Source: CAZTXD01 sp964617995 (GTDB taxonomy: Bacteria > Actinomycetota > Acidimicrobiia > Spongiisociales > ZC4RG35). Taken from it: a stretch of DNA of 45,015 nucleotides. The position numbers were made by a program, and so were the translations under genes. Numbering within the stretch: the stretch's first letter is position 1; each line of letters opens with the position of its first letter. The notes below the pieces were generated by a model. It ran no database searches and was not told the DNA's origin. It saw nothing but the letters and a program-made list of their open reading frames with translations. The DNA is taken from contig CAZTXD010000010.1 of assembly GCA_964617995.1 (NCBI GenBank), positions 1-45,015 on the forward strand, written 5' to 3'. Shown here piece by piece: positions 16,978-25,345 of the stretch.

Positions 16978-18645
16978 ATGAGCTCCAAGATCCACTCCCA
17001 GGACGTCACCGAGGGCCCAGCCAAAGCAGGAGCCCGCGCCATGTTGCGGGCGGTTGGGCTCGAGAACGGTGATTTCGCCAAGCCTCAGGTGGGAGTGGTG
17101 TCGGCCGGCAATGAGGTCACACCATGCAACCTCTCCGGTCCGGAACTAGCGGCCGAAGCTAAGACGGGCGTCCGCGACTCCGGGGGTGTGGGCCTGACCT
17201 TCGCCACCATCGCCGTCTCCGACGGGATCGCCATGGGTCACGAGGGCATGCGGGCTTCGCTCGTGTCACGGGAGGTGATCGCCGACTCGGTGGAGCTGGT
17301 GATGCACGCCGAGCGCTTCGACGCCCTGGTGAGCATCGCCGGATGCGACAAGTCCCTGCCGGGCATGCTTATGGCCACGGCCCGTCTCAACCTCCCCGCC
17401 GTGTTCCTGTACGGGGGATCGAGCATGCCCGGCCGTCACCGTGGCCGCGACATCTCCATCGTCGATGTCTTCGAGGGTATCGGGGCTCTCTCCGAGGGTC
17501 GCATCGACGACGACGAGCTGTTGGCCCTGGAGAGGTCCGCCTGTCCGGGTATGGGCTCATGTGCGGGGATGTTCACCGCCAACACGATGGCGTCGGTGGG
17601 CGAGGCCATCGGGATGTCGCTGCCCGGCTCGGCGGCGGTCCCGGCCATCGATCCCCGTTTGCGGGACTTCGCACGCCGCTCGGGTGAGGCGGCCATGGCG
17701 CTGCTGGAGGCGGGGATACGCCCCCGCCAGATCATGACCCGGCCCGCCTTCGAGAACGCCATCGCAGCCGTCGTGGCCCTGGGCGGCTCCACCAACGCGG
17801 TCCTTCACTTGCTGGCCGTCGCCCATGAGGCCGGTGTGGAGCTGGAGCTGGAGGACTTCGATCGGATCAGCCGTCGTACACCCCATCTCGGCGACCTCAA
17901 GCCTTTCGGGAAGTACCACATGGTCGACATCGACCGCATCGGCGGGCTCCCGGTGGTGTTGCGGGCCCTCCTCGATGAGGGTCTCATTCACGGTGACGTC
18001 CTGACCGTCACCGGCAGGACGATGGAGGAGAACCTCGGCGGGGTGACCTTCCCCACCGACCAGGATGTGATCGCCCCTCCCTCTTCCCCGATCGCCTCCG
18101 AGGGCGGGATCGCCGTGTTGCGCGGCACGCTCGCACCGCAGGGGGCGGTGGTGAAGGTCGCCGGCATCGAACTCGATGTGTTCGAGGGACCCGCCCGGGT
18201 CTTCGATGGGGAGCAGGACGCCCTCGAGGCTCTGTTCTCCCACCAGATCCGTCCCGGTGACGTGGTGGTGATCCGTACGGAGGGACCCAGGGGAGGCCCG
18301 GGGATGCGGGAGATGCTCCAGATCACCGCCGCCATCAAGGGCGCCGGGCTGGGCCGGGAGGTGCTCCTGGTCACCGACGGCCGTTTCTCCGGGGGAACCA
18401 CGGGTCTCTGCATAGGCCATGTGGCCCCCGAGTCGGAGGTAGGCGGCCCCATCGGGCTCGTCTACGACGGCGACACGATCAGGGTACACCTCGCCAATCG
18501 GACGCTCGACGTGATGGTGGAAGAGGAGGAGCTGTCGGAGCGGCGGGCCGACTGGAAACCCCGGGAACCGCGCTACCCGACCGGGGCGCTGGCCAAGTAC
18601 GCCCGGTTGGTGGGCTCGGCCGAGACGGGTGCGGTCACCGGCTGA
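16978..18645 (+). CDS. ilvD: Dihydroxy-acid dehydratase
   Basis: This enzyme dehydrates 2,3-dihydroxy acids to the 2-ketoacid precursors of valine, isoleucine and leucine. The protein has 555 residues. Three cysteines placed as in [2Fe-2S] dehydratases are visible: C50 in EVTPCNLSG, C123 in AGCDKSLPGM and C195 in CPGMGSCAGMFTANTM. Other signatures are GGSTNAVLHLLA and GRFSGGTTGLCIGHVAPE. The arrangement favours the [2Fe-2S] type known from mycobacteria and plants. The gene is separate from ilvBNC and on the opposite strand, and appears to be expressed from a leaderless transcript. Confidence 0.97.
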   Translation: MSSKIHSQDVTEGPAKAGARAMLRAVGLENGDFAKPQVGVVSAGNEVTPCNLSGPELAAEAKTGVRDSGGVGLTFATIAVSDGIAMGHEGMRASLVSREVIADSVELVMHAERFDALVSIAGCDKSLPGMLMATARLNLPAVFLYGGSSMPGRHRGRDISIVDVFEGIGALSEGRIDDDELLALERSACPGMGSCAGMFTANTMASVGEAIGMSLPGSAAVPAIDPRLRDFARRSGEAAMALLEAGIRPRQIMTRPAFENAIAAVVALGGSTNAVLHLLAVAHEAGVELELEDFDRISRRTPHLGDLKPFGKYHMVDIDRIGGLPVVLRALLDEGLIHGDVLTVTGRTMEENLGGVTFPTDQDVIAPPSSPIASEGGIAVLRGTLAPQGAVVKVAGIELDVFEGPARVFDGEQDALEALFSHQIRPGDVVVIRTEGPRGGPGMREMLQITAAIKGAGLGREVLLVTDGRFSGGTTGLCIGHVAPESEVGGPIGLVYDGDTIRVHLANRTLDVMVEEEELSERRADWKPREPRYPTGALAKYARLVGSAETGAVTG

Positions 18646-18669
18646 GACCGCGACCGGACGGTCGCCCCC

Positions 18670-18675
18670 TATCCT
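18670..18675 (+). promoter_or_regulatory. -10 element for a leaderless start at 18683
   Basis: TATCCT ends 7 bases before GTG 18683. Confidence 0.45.
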
Positions 18676-18682
18676 CAACCCC

Positions 18683-18997
18683 GTGGTCAAGATCTACGCC
18701 ATCGTCCTGGTCGTTGGTGGGCTGGCGCTGGTCGCCTGGGTGATGTCCAAATCCTTCTCCGAGAACATCGATCGTCCCGCCTTCGATCCCGAGGCGAGGT
18801 TCGGCGTCATGGGTAGGCGGGTGGTGGCGGCAATGGTGGGTTTCGGCATGGCCGGCATGTCGGCGGAGTTCTCGCCCCGGGCGATCCCCTGGCCGGTGGC
18901 CCTGCTGTTGGCCGTCCTGGGCGCCGCCGCCGCGGCCTGGTATGCCGGATGGGTCGATCGCGAGGAAACCGACACCTCGGAGCCGGAGCCGACATAG
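18683..18997 (+). CDS. Small membrane protein of unknown function
   Basis: This 104-residue protein has three hydrophobic segments: IYAIVLVVGGLALVAWVM near the N-terminus, a central VVAAMVGFGMAGM, and PVALLLAVLGAAAAAWYAG near residue 80. It ends in an acidic tail (DREETDTSEPEPT). I do not recognise the family. GTG 18683 is chosen over an earlier frame start because the earlier stretch overlaps the ilvD stop region and a -10-like hexamer lies 7 bases before it. It stops two bases before the next gene, so the two are probably cotranscribed. Confidence 0.65.
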   Translation: MVKIYAIVLVVGGLALVAWVMSKSFSENIDRPAFDPEARFGVMGRRVVAAMVGFGMAGMSAEFSPRAIPWPVALLLAVLGAAAAAWYAGWVDREETDTSEPEPT

Positions 18998-18999
18998 CA

Positions 19000-19773
19000 G
19001 TGCTCATCGCCTCCGACATCCACGGGGAGTTCGAGGCGCTCGCCCGGCTGGCGGCCACCGGCGAGACGCTCCTCATCCTCGGCGACCTCGTCAACCTGCT
19101 GGACTATCGCACCGGCGAGGGAATCATCGCCGACGTGATGGGCGACGAGTTCGGCCGGAAGGTGGCGGCGCGCCGGGGCGACTCCGACTACGGGGGCATG
19201 CGGCGGCTGTGGTCGGAGCAGATCGGGGAACGAGCCGACGCGGTGCGGCTGGCGGTGGCCGAGGGGGTGGCCGGCCAGTACGACGAGTGCCGTCGGGCAC
19301 TGGAAGGGGCCAGGGGGTATGCGACGTTCGGCAACGTCGACCGCCCCGAGATGCTGCGGGACTCGCTCCCGGACGGGATGATGTTCGTGGATGGCGAAGC
19401 CGTCGAGATCGACACTATGACCTTCGGGTTCGTGGGAGGAGGCGTCGCCACCCCGGTCGGCGCCGCCGGGGAGGTCTCCGACGACGAGATGAAGGCCAAG
19501 CTCGATCGGCTCGGGCCGGTGGACGTGCTGTGCTCGCATCTACCGCCAGAGATCGATCCCCTCCATCGTGACGTGATCACCGGGAGGCTGGAACGCTCCT
19601 CCCGGCCGATCCTCGAGTACCTCCGCCGGCATCGACCCCGGTTCCACTTCTTCGGCGACGTCCACCAACCCCAGGCGACCACCTGGCGGGTGGGTCCCAC
19701 CCTGTGCCGCAACGTCGGCTATTTCCGGGCCACCCGCCGGGCGGTCCGCTTCGACCCCTCCTACCTGCCCTGA
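19000..19773 (+). CDS. Calcineurin-like metallophosphoesterase
   Basis: The 257-residue protein has the metallophosphatase blocks in order: ASDIHGEFEAL (metal ligands D and H) at residues 5-15, ILGDLVNLLDY near 30, FGNVDRPEML near 110 (the GNxD/H motif), CSHLPPEIDPLHRD near 180 and FFGDVHQPQ (GDVH) near 220. Such enzymes cleave phosphoesters or cyclic nucleotides with two metal ions; the substrate here cannot be assigned. The start is GTG 19000, two bases after the previous stop, with a GGAG about 17 bases upstream. It probably forms an operon with the small membrane protein. Confidence 0.85.
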   Translation: MLIASDIHGEFEALARLAATGETLLILGDLVNLLDYRTGEGIIADVMGDEFGRKVAARRGDSDYGGMRRLWSEQIGERADAVRLAVAEGVAGQYDECRRALEGARGYATFGNVDRPEMLRDSLPDGMMFVDGEAVEIDTMTFGFVGGGVATPVGAAGEVSDDEMKAKLDRLGPVDVLCSHLPPEIDPLHRDVITGRLERSSRPILEYLRRHRPRFHFFGDVHQPQATTWRVGPTLCRNVGYFRATRRAVRFDPSYLP

Positions 19774-19865
19774 CCTCCGGCCACCCGACCTCCGCCCTTC
19801 GACCCTGAGGGCCCCGTTCTCTCCTATCATCCGGGGAAACTGCCTGCCTGAGGAGATCCGGCGAC

Positions 19866-20309
19866 GTGGCCGAGAGCACAGTCCAATCGATCGAGGTAGA
19901 CGCCCCACCCGCAGACGTCTTCGCCGTGGCCGCCGACATCGAGTCCTACCCCGAGTGGGCCAACGGGATCAAAGCGGTCGAGGTGCTGGAGCACGACCCT
20001 CGAGGCAGGCCGCTGCGAGCTGCGTTCGTCCTCGACGCCTTCGTGAAGGAGATCGCCTACGAACTGGTCTACGACTACGAGGAGCCGAACCGGATCTCGT
20101 GGGTAGCCGACCCCAACGAGGACATCGAGCTGCTGGAGGGCTCCTACACCTTCACCGAGACCGACGACGGGGCCACCGACGTGGTGTACGCCTTCACCGT
20201 GGCGCCGGCGTTCAAGATCCCCGGGTTCATTCGCCGCCAGGCTGAGCGTCAGATCGTGACAACGGCCCTGCGGGGACTGCGCGCCCGGGTTCAGCAGCAG
20301 TCGGCCTGA
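19866..20309 (+). CDS. SRPBCC (START/polyketide-cyclase-like) family protein
   Basis: The 147-residue single-domain protein begins AESTVQSIEVDAPPADVFAV, then DIESYPEWANGIKAVEVLE, the typical first strand and helix of SRPBCC ligand-binding folds (Polyketide_cyc2). It ends in a long amphipathic helix (GFIRRQAERQIVTTALRGL). It probably binds a hydrophobic ligand; none can be named. The start is GTG 19866 with GAGGAG about 10 bases upstream. A TATCAT at about 19826 could be its -10. It lies 13 bases before an ArsA-like ATPase, an order shared by other Actinobacteria, so the two may work together. Confidence 0.85.
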   Translation: MAESTVQSIEVDAPPADVFAVAADIESYPEWANGIKAVEVLEHDPRGRPLRAAFVLDAFVKEIAYELVYDYEEPNRISWVADPNEDIELLEGSYTFTETDDGATDVVYAFTVAPAFKIPGFIRRQAERQIVTTALRGLRARVQQQSA

Positions 20310-20322
20310 TCGGAGACGACGG

Positions 20323-21492
20323 GTGCGTATCGTCCTCGTCACCGGCAAGGGAGGGGTAGGCAAGACCACCGTCGCCGCCGCTACCGCCCTGGCGGCCGCC
20401 GACTCGGGCCACCGCACGCTGGTTTCGTCGACCGACCCGGCGCACTCTCTGGCGGACGCTCTCGAGGTGGGCCTGGCCGACGACCCGACCGAGGTTGCTC
20501 CCGGTCTGTGGGGTCAGCAGATCGACACGCAGCAGCAGCTCGACCGTTACTGGGGGTCGATCCGCCAGCAGATCATGGACGTGTTCGATTGGGGAGGCGT
20601 GTCGGGGATCGAGGCCGAGGAGTTCCTCGTGTTCCCGGGCATGGACGAGCTCTTCGCGCTGCTCGAGGTCAACCGTCATGCCCGATCTGGCGACTACGAC
20701 GCTGTGATCGTCGACTGCGCCCCCACCGCCGAGACGCTGCGGCTCCTCTCCCTGCCCGAGGTGCTGTCGTGGTACTTCGAGCGCATCCTCCCCACGGAGA
20801 GGAGGATCCTGCGCGCTGCCCGTCCCCTCCTGTCCCGGGTCACGGACCTGCCGGTGCCCGAGGACAAGGTGTTCGACGCCGCCCAGACAGTGTTCGGAGG
20901 CGTCGAGGAGGTGAAAGAGCTCCTCGGGCGGCCCGACGTCACCTCGGCCCGACTCGTCGTAAACCCCGAGAAGATGGTGATCGACGAGGCCCGGCGCACC
21001 TACACGTACCTCTCCTTGTTCGGCTACGGAGTCGACGGGGTCGTCGTGAACCGGGTGCTGCCCGAGGAAGTCTCCGACCCGTACTTCTCGCGCTGGCACA
21101 CGATCCAGAAGGCCCATCTCGACGCCGTCGACTCCGGGTTCGCGGACGTCCCCCGCCTGCGTCTCCGTCTCTTCGACGACGAGATGGTGGGGCTGGAGCG
21201 CCTCCGGTTGATGGCCTCCGAGCTATACGGTGATAGCGACCCGATCATGGGATACGAGGCTCACAGCCCCTTTCGAGTGGACGAGCGCGAGGCCGGGATC
21301 TCGCTGCGGATGAACGTCCCGTTCGCCGATCGGGGAGACCTCGACGTCTACCGCCAGGGCAATGAGCTCTTCGTGCGTTTAGGGGCGTACCGCCGCTCCT
21401 TCGTCCTTCCCGACACCCTCCAGCGTCGGGAGGTGGAGAGGGCCCGCCTGGCCGACGGTGTCCTCACCATCGACTTCGGGAGCGGGTCATGA
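20323..21492 (+). CDS. ArsA/Get3-family ATPase
   Basis: The 389-residue P-loop ATPase has the deviant Walker A KGGVGKTT at residues 9-16, switch I STDPAHSLADAL, and switch II VIVDCAPTAETLRLLSLPE. The middle resembles the ArsA/Get3 adenine-binding part (VVVNRVLPEEVSDPYF). The C-terminal 70 residues (GISLRMNVPFADRGDLDVYR and FVLPDTLQRREVERARLADG) form an Hsp20/alpha-crystallin-like domain typical of bacterial ArsA-like proteins. There are no clustered cysteines for arsenite and no ars operon, so a chaperone-like role is more likely than arsenic efflux. The start is GTG 20323. Its stop overlaps the next gene as ATGA. Confidence 0.9.
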   Translation: MRIVLVTGKGGVGKTTVAAATALAAADSGHRTLVSSTDPAHSLADALEVGLADDPTEVAPGLWGQQIDTQQQLDRYWGSIRQQIMDVFDWGGVSGIEAEEFLVFPGMDELFALLEVNRHARSGDYDAVIVDCAPTAETLRLLSLPEVLSWYFERILPTERRILRAARPLLSRVTDLPVPEDKVFDAAQTVFGGVEEVKELLGRPDVTSARLVVNPEKMVIDEARRTYTYLSLFGYGVDGVVVNRVLPEEVSDPYFSRWHTIQKAHLDAVDSGFADVPRLRLRLFDDEMVGLERLRLMASELYGDSDPIMGYEAHSPFRVDEREAGISLRMNVPFADRGDLDVYRQGNELFVRLGAYRRSFVLPDTLQRREVERARLADGVLTIDFGSGS

Positions 21493-21677
21493 GCGACTCG
21501 GAGACGTCCGCGGCGCTGCGGCGGGCAGGGCGGAGGGCCGTCTTCCATTTGCTCAAGGCGGGGCTGGAGGGACTCAAGGCTCTCGAGGTCGTGGTGGACG
21601 AGCTGGGGCGGATCGGCCATGACGACCCGGGCGAAAACGGTGACGACCCCCGCCGGGTGCGGATCGACGTCGAATGA
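21489..21677 (+). CDS. Small coupled protein between ArsA-like ATPase and glucokinase
   Basis: A 62-residue frame starts at ATG 21489, overlaps the ATPase stop by 4 bases and ends in an ATGA overlap with the next gene. It has a basic helical stretch (ALRRAGRRAVFHLLKAGLEG) followed by a hydrophilic tail with several Asp. I do not recognise a domain. The overlaps at both ends, and the lack of any alternative gene here, support it being real. Confidence 0.65.
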   Translation: MSDSETSAALRRAGRRAVFHLLKAGLEGLKALEVVVDELGRIGHDDPGENGDDPRRVRIDVE

Positions 21678-22558
21678 CGATGACCGTCGGCCTGGACGTC
21701 GGGGGAACCGCCGTCAAAGGGGTGCTGAGACGGCCCGACGGGACCGTGGAGAAGCGTGACCGCCGACCCACTCCCGCCACGGTCGGCGGGATCATCGACG
21801 TGGTCGAGGAGATGGCCCGCTCTCTCGAACCGGGTTCACCCGTGGGGGTGGGGGTGGCGGGCTTGGTCGACCACCGCCGGGGCGTCCTCGTGTGGGCGCC
21901 GCATCTACCGGGTGAGGACGTGCCGCTGGCGGGACCGCTGGCCGAGCGGCTGGGTGTTCCGGTGGTCGTGGACAACGACGCCAACCTCGCCGCCGTGGCA
22001 GAGCACCGACAGGGCGCTGCGGCCGGGGCGGCGTCGGTGGTGATGATCACCCTCGGCACCGGGATCGGGATGGGGATCGTCCTCGACGGCGCCATATACC
22101 ACGGTCGTGCCCACGCCGGCGAAGTCGGACATGTCACCGTCGAGCCGGGCGGCCGACCCTGCGCCTGCGGGAGGAGAGGGTGCTGGGAGACGACGGTTTC
22201 CGGTCGCCGTCTCGACGCCGACGCCGTCTCGATCCTCGGCGAGGGTGCCACCGCCGCCGATCTGGTGGCGGCTGCTCGCAGGGGCCACGATGGGGCGCAG
22301 GCTTCCCTGCTCGCCGCCGCCTCCTGGCTGGCCCGGGGAGTGGAGACGATCGTGCTGGCTCTCGACCCGGAAGTCGTGGTAGTGGGCGGGGCCGCCGCTG
22401 AGGCGGGTGACCTGCTGCTGGAGCCCATCCGGCGGCAACTCGCCGGGACCGAGGGAGCCGGCCATCGTGCGCCCACCACCGTGGCGGCCGGTATCTTGGG
22501 GTCGGAGGCAGGAGCCATCGGAGCTGCCATCCGCGCCCACGACAAGGAGAGGAGATGA
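21674..22558 (+). CDS. ROK-family glucokinase
   Basis: The 294-residue sugar kinase starts MTMTVGLDVGGTAVKGVL with the ROK phosphate-1 motif. The catalytic and sugar-binding region follows: VVDNDANLAAVAEH, then ITLGTGIGMGIVLDG, HAGEVGHVTV and the ROK zinc site RPCACGRRGCWE. It resembles the actinobacterial glucokinases (GlkA type) that phosphorylate intracellular glucose with ATP or polyphosphate. With glycogen phosphorylase elsewhere in the window it would feed glycolysis. An ATGA start overlap joins it to the 62-residue gene. N-acetylmannosamine kinase or a ROK repressor is less likely, because there is no DNA-binding domain. Confidence 0.9.
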   Translation: MTMTVGLDVGGTAVKGVLRRPDGTVEKRDRRPTPATVGGIIDVVEEMARSLEPGSPVGVGVAGLVDHRRGVLVWAPHLPGEDVPLAGPLAERLGVPVVVDNDANLAAVAEHRQGAAAGAASVVMITLGTGIGMGIVLDGAIYHGRAHAGEVGHVTVEPGGRPCACGRRGCWETTVSGRRLDADAVSILGEGATAADLVAAARRGHDGAQASLLAAASWLARGVETIVLALDPEVVVVGGAAAEAGDLLLEPIRRQLAGTEGAGHRAPTTVAAGILGSEAGAIGAAIRAHDKERR

Positions 22559-22977
22559 GCAACACCATCAGACCCGACGAGGTGATCGATCCCGGCGCCA
22601 CCACCGCAGTCCAGCTCAGAGCCCTAGCCCGCGACCTCGCTTTCCTGGTACCCAACCTCGTCAAGCTGCTCAGCCGCCTGCTGCGAGACCCGCGGGTGCC
22701 GCGACGCTCCAAGCTGATGTTGGGGGGCCTCGTCGCCTACCTCGCCTCTCCGGTCGACATCATTCCCGACGCCATCCCCGTGGTGGGCGTGGCCGACGAC
22801 ATCCTGCTGGCCGTCTATGCCGTCAACCACCTGGTCGAGAAGGCCGGGGAGGAGGTGGTGCTGGAGCACTGGGACGGACCCCACGATCTCCTCGAGATGG
22901 TGCGGACCGTGCTGGACACGGTCGGCCAGCTGGTGCCGGGACCGGTCCGGCGATGGGTCGAGAGACTGTCCGGCTAG
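22555..22977 (+). CDS. DUF1232 (YkvA-like) membrane-associated protein
   Basis: The 140-residue protein holds a DUF1232 motif at about residues 45-85 (RRSKLMLGGLVAYLASPVDI followed by IPDAIPVVGVADDILL), where the SPxDxIPDxIP signature is intact. Two hydrophobic helices flank the motif. The function of the family is unknown. The start ATG 22555 overlaps the glucokinase stop by 4 bases (ATGA), and a GGAG lies 5-8 bases upstream, so it belongs to the ArsA-like/glucokinase operon. Confidence 0.88.
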   Translation: MSNTIRPDEVIDPGATTAVQLRALARDLAFLVPNLVKLLSRLLRDPRVPRRSKLMLGGLVAYLASPVDIIPDAIPVVGVADDILLAVYAVNHLVEKAGEEVVLEHWDGPHDLLEMVRTVLDTVGQLVPGPVRRWVERLSG

Positions 22978-23006
22978 CGGCCGCGTCGGGTTCCACGTCA
23001 CCGATC

Positions 23007-23012
23007 TACCCT
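23007..23012 (+). promoter_or_regulatory. -10 element for a leaderless start at 23020
   Basis: TACCCT ends 7 bases before ATG 23020. The intervening GGAAGGG could also act as a close Shine-Dalgarno. Confidence 0.4.
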
Positions 23013-23019
23013 GGAAGGG

Positions 23020-24192
23020 ATGGAGTTCCGTCGCATCGAGCACCTGCCTCCCTACGTGTTCGCTCAGGTGAACGAGGCCAAGATCGCCGCCCGGCGCCGG
23101 GGAGAGGACATCGTCGACCTCGGCTTCGGCAATCCCGACATCCCCAGCCCGCCGTCGGTGGTGGCCAAGCTGGCGGAGGCCGCCCACAACCCCCGCAATC
23201 ATCGCTACTCATCGTCGCGGGGCATCCCCAACCTGCGGAGAGCGGTGTCCGATCGCTACCGGCGGCGTTTCGGGGTGACCCTCGACCCCGACACCGAGGT
23301 CATCACGACCATCGGCGCCAAGGAGGGGCTTTCGCATCTGCTCTGGACCCTCGTCCAGCCCGGTGACGCCGCCATCGTTCCCGATCCCTCCTACCCGATC
23401 CACATCTACGCCCCGGTGCTTGCCGGCGCCGAGGTGCGGAGGGCCCCGATCAGCTCTCAGGACGACTACTTCGAGGTCGTGGAGCGGATGTTCGCCAACT
23501 CCTGGCCGCGGCCGCGAGTCATCATCGTCTCGTTCCCCCACAATCCCACCACCACCTGCGTCGACATCGGGTTCTTCGAGCAGCTCGTTGCCTTCGCCCA
23601 TCAGCATGGCGTCTTCCTGGTCCACGACTTCGCCTACGCCGATGTCTCCTTCGACGGTTACGTACCGCCCTCCCTCCTGGAGGTGCCCGGGGCGAGGGAG
23701 GTGGGCGTGGAGCTCTACACCCTCACCAAGGGGCACTCCATGGCGGGGTGGCGTGTGGGGTTCGTGGTTGGCAACCCGGAGGCGGTGGCGGCGCTGGGGA
23801 AGCTGAAGTCGTACCTCGACTACGGGACGTTCCAGCCGATCCAGATCGCCTCCATCATCGCCCTCAACGAAGGCGACGACTACGTCGTGGAGGTGAACGG
23901 GATCTACGGCGGAAGACGCGACACGCTCGTCGACGGGCTGGAGAGGATGGGATGGAAGGTGGAGGCACCCCGGGGCACGATGTTCGTGTGGGCCCCGATG
24001 CCCGACCCCTACATCGAGATGGGCTCGCTCGACTTCTCGTTCCATCTGCTGGAGGAGGCCAAGGTGGCGGTGTCGCCCGGTATCGGGTTCGGGGAAGCCG
24101 GGGAAGGATTCGTGCGGTTCGCCCTCGTCGAGAACGAGCACCGGATATCCCAGGCGACACGGAGCCTACGCCGTGCCCTGGACCGGCTGTGA
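23020..24192 (+). CDS. alaC: Class I/II aminotransferase, AlaC-like
   Basis: This 390-residue PLP enzyme begins MEFRRIEHLPPYVFAQVNEA, close to the N-terminus of the AlaC (YfdZ) glutamate-pyruvate aminotransferases. Fold-type I motifs are GFGNPDIPSPP, the RGIPNLRRAVSDRY block, PDPSYPIHIYA, FPHNPTTTCVD (Asn for the PLP ring) and YTLTKGHSMAGWRVGF with the Schiff-base lysine of LTKGHSM. The probable reaction is pyruvate plus glutamate to alanine plus 2-oxoglutarate; LL-diaminopimelate or aspartate aminotransferase activity is possible from sequence alone. The gene stands alone, 42 bases after the DUF1232 gene, and may be leaderless. Confidence 0.88.
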   Translation: MEFRRIEHLPPYVFAQVNEAKIAARRRGEDIVDLGFGNPDIPSPPSVVAKLAEAAHNPRNHRYSSSRGIPNLRRAVSDRYRRRFGVTLDPDTEVITTIGAKEGLSHLLWTLVQPGDAAIVPDPSYPIHIYAPVLAGAEVRRAPISSQDDYFEVVERMFANSWPRPRVIIVSFPHNPTTTCVDIGFFEQLVAFAHQHGVFLVHDFAYADVSFDGYVPPSLLEVPGAREVGVELYTLTKGHSMAGWRVGFVVGNPEAVAALGKLKSYLDYGTFQPIQIASIIALNEGDDYVVEVNGIYGGRRDTLVDGLERMGWKVEAPRGTMFVWAPMPDPYIEMGSLDFSFHLLEEAKVAVSPGIGFGEAGEGFVRFALVENEHRISQATRSLRRALDRL

Positions 24193-24229
24193 CGGTTCGG
24201 ACCGACCCCATCTACGCTCCGCCGCCAGC

Positions 24230-25273
24230 ATGAGCTTTCCCGACGGCACGGCCGATTTCCGCTCCGACACCGTCACCAGGCCCACACCGGAGATGCGCCG
24301 GGCGATGGCCGAGGCCGAAGTAGGCGACGACGTCTATTCCGACGACCCGACCGTCAACATGCTCGAGGAGGAGTCGGCGGAGGTCACCGGCAAACCGGCG
24401 GCCGTCTTCGTTCCCACCGGGACCATGGGCAACCAGCTCGCCGTCATGGCGGCCACCCGTCCCGGAGACGAAGTGCTGGTGGACGAACGCGCCCACATCC
24501 GCAACGTGGAGCGGGGATGGGGTCCCGCCCACGTCGGGATCGGGTGGCGGACCGTGCCCGCCGAGGGGGGACGGATTCTGGCCGATCACATCGACGAGGT
24601 GATGGAGCTGGCTGGTTCGCTCTTCCCGCCCGTGGTGCTGCTGGCCTGGGAGAACACCCACAACCTGTCGGGTGGCCGGGTGGTTCCCCTCGATGTGATG
24701 CAGGAGACGTCTCGGCGCGCCCGCGAGCACGGGCTGGCGATACACATCGACGGCGCCCGGATCTTCAATGCCTCTGTCGCCGCCGGGGTGAAGGCGGCCG
24801 ACTTCGCCGAGTGCGCCGACACGATCCAGTTCTGCTTCTCCAAGGGGCTCGGCGCTCCGGTGGGCTCGATCGTCTGCGGTTCGACGGAGACCATGACAGA
24901 GGTGCGACGTCTGCGGAAGCGGCTCGGTGGGGGGATGCGCCAGGCGGGAGTCATCGCCGCGGCCGCCCGTGTCGCCCTCCGCGACAGGGAGAGGCTGGTC
25001 GACGACCACCACCTGGCGCTTCGCCTGGCGGCTGCTCTGGCAGAACGATGGCCGGGCTCGGTCGATCTCGACGCCGTCGAGTCGAACATGGTGTCGGTGG
25101 ACGTCGGGGCGCTTCCCGCCTCTCCCGAGGTGCTCCGGGACTCGCTGGCGGCAAGGGGAGTCGTGACCTCACCGGCTCACGGTGGGCGCTGGCGGCTGGT
25201 GACTCACCGGGACGTCGACGGAGCCGATGTCGATCGTCTCCTGGCCGGCATCGACCGGGCCGGAACGGCCTGA
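24230..25273 (+). CDS. ltaE: Low-specificity threonine aldolase
   Basis: This PLP enzyme cleaves L-threonine or allo-threonine to glycine and acetaldehyde. The 347-residue protein has DFRSDTVTRPTPEMRRAM at the N-terminus, the EVGDDVYSDDPTVNMLE block, FVPTGTMGNQLA, ENTHNLSGG, HIDGARIFNA, and the lysine motif CFSKGLGAPVGS, all typical of the beta-eliminating lyase/threonine aldolase family. The start ATG 24230 is chosen as it begins the conserved block; a TACGCT lies 11 bases before it. It lies 37 bases after the aminotransferase gene, so the pair may share amino-acid turnover functions. Confidence 0.92.
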   Translation: MSFPDGTADFRSDTVTRPTPEMRRAMAEAEVGDDVYSDDPTVNMLEEESAEVTGKPAAVFVPTGTMGNQLAVMAATRPGDEVLVDERAHIRNVERGWGPAHVGIGWRTVPAEGGRILADHIDEVMELAGSLFPPVVLLAWENTHNLSGGRVVPLDVMQETSRRAREHGLAIHIDGARIFNASVAAGVKAADFAECADTIQFCFSKGLGAPVGSIVCGSTETMTEVRRLRKRLGGGMRQAGVIAAAARVALRDRERLVDDHHLALRLAAALAERWPGSVDLDAVESNMVSVDVGALPASPEVLRDSLAARGVVTSPAHGGRWRLVTHRDVDGADVDRLLAGIDRAGTA

Positions 25274-25345
25274 CCGCCCCATGCCGACGCGACCTCCCCC
25301 CTCGCCGCGTAACCCGAGACCCGTCGCCGGGGTCCAAGGTTCCTG

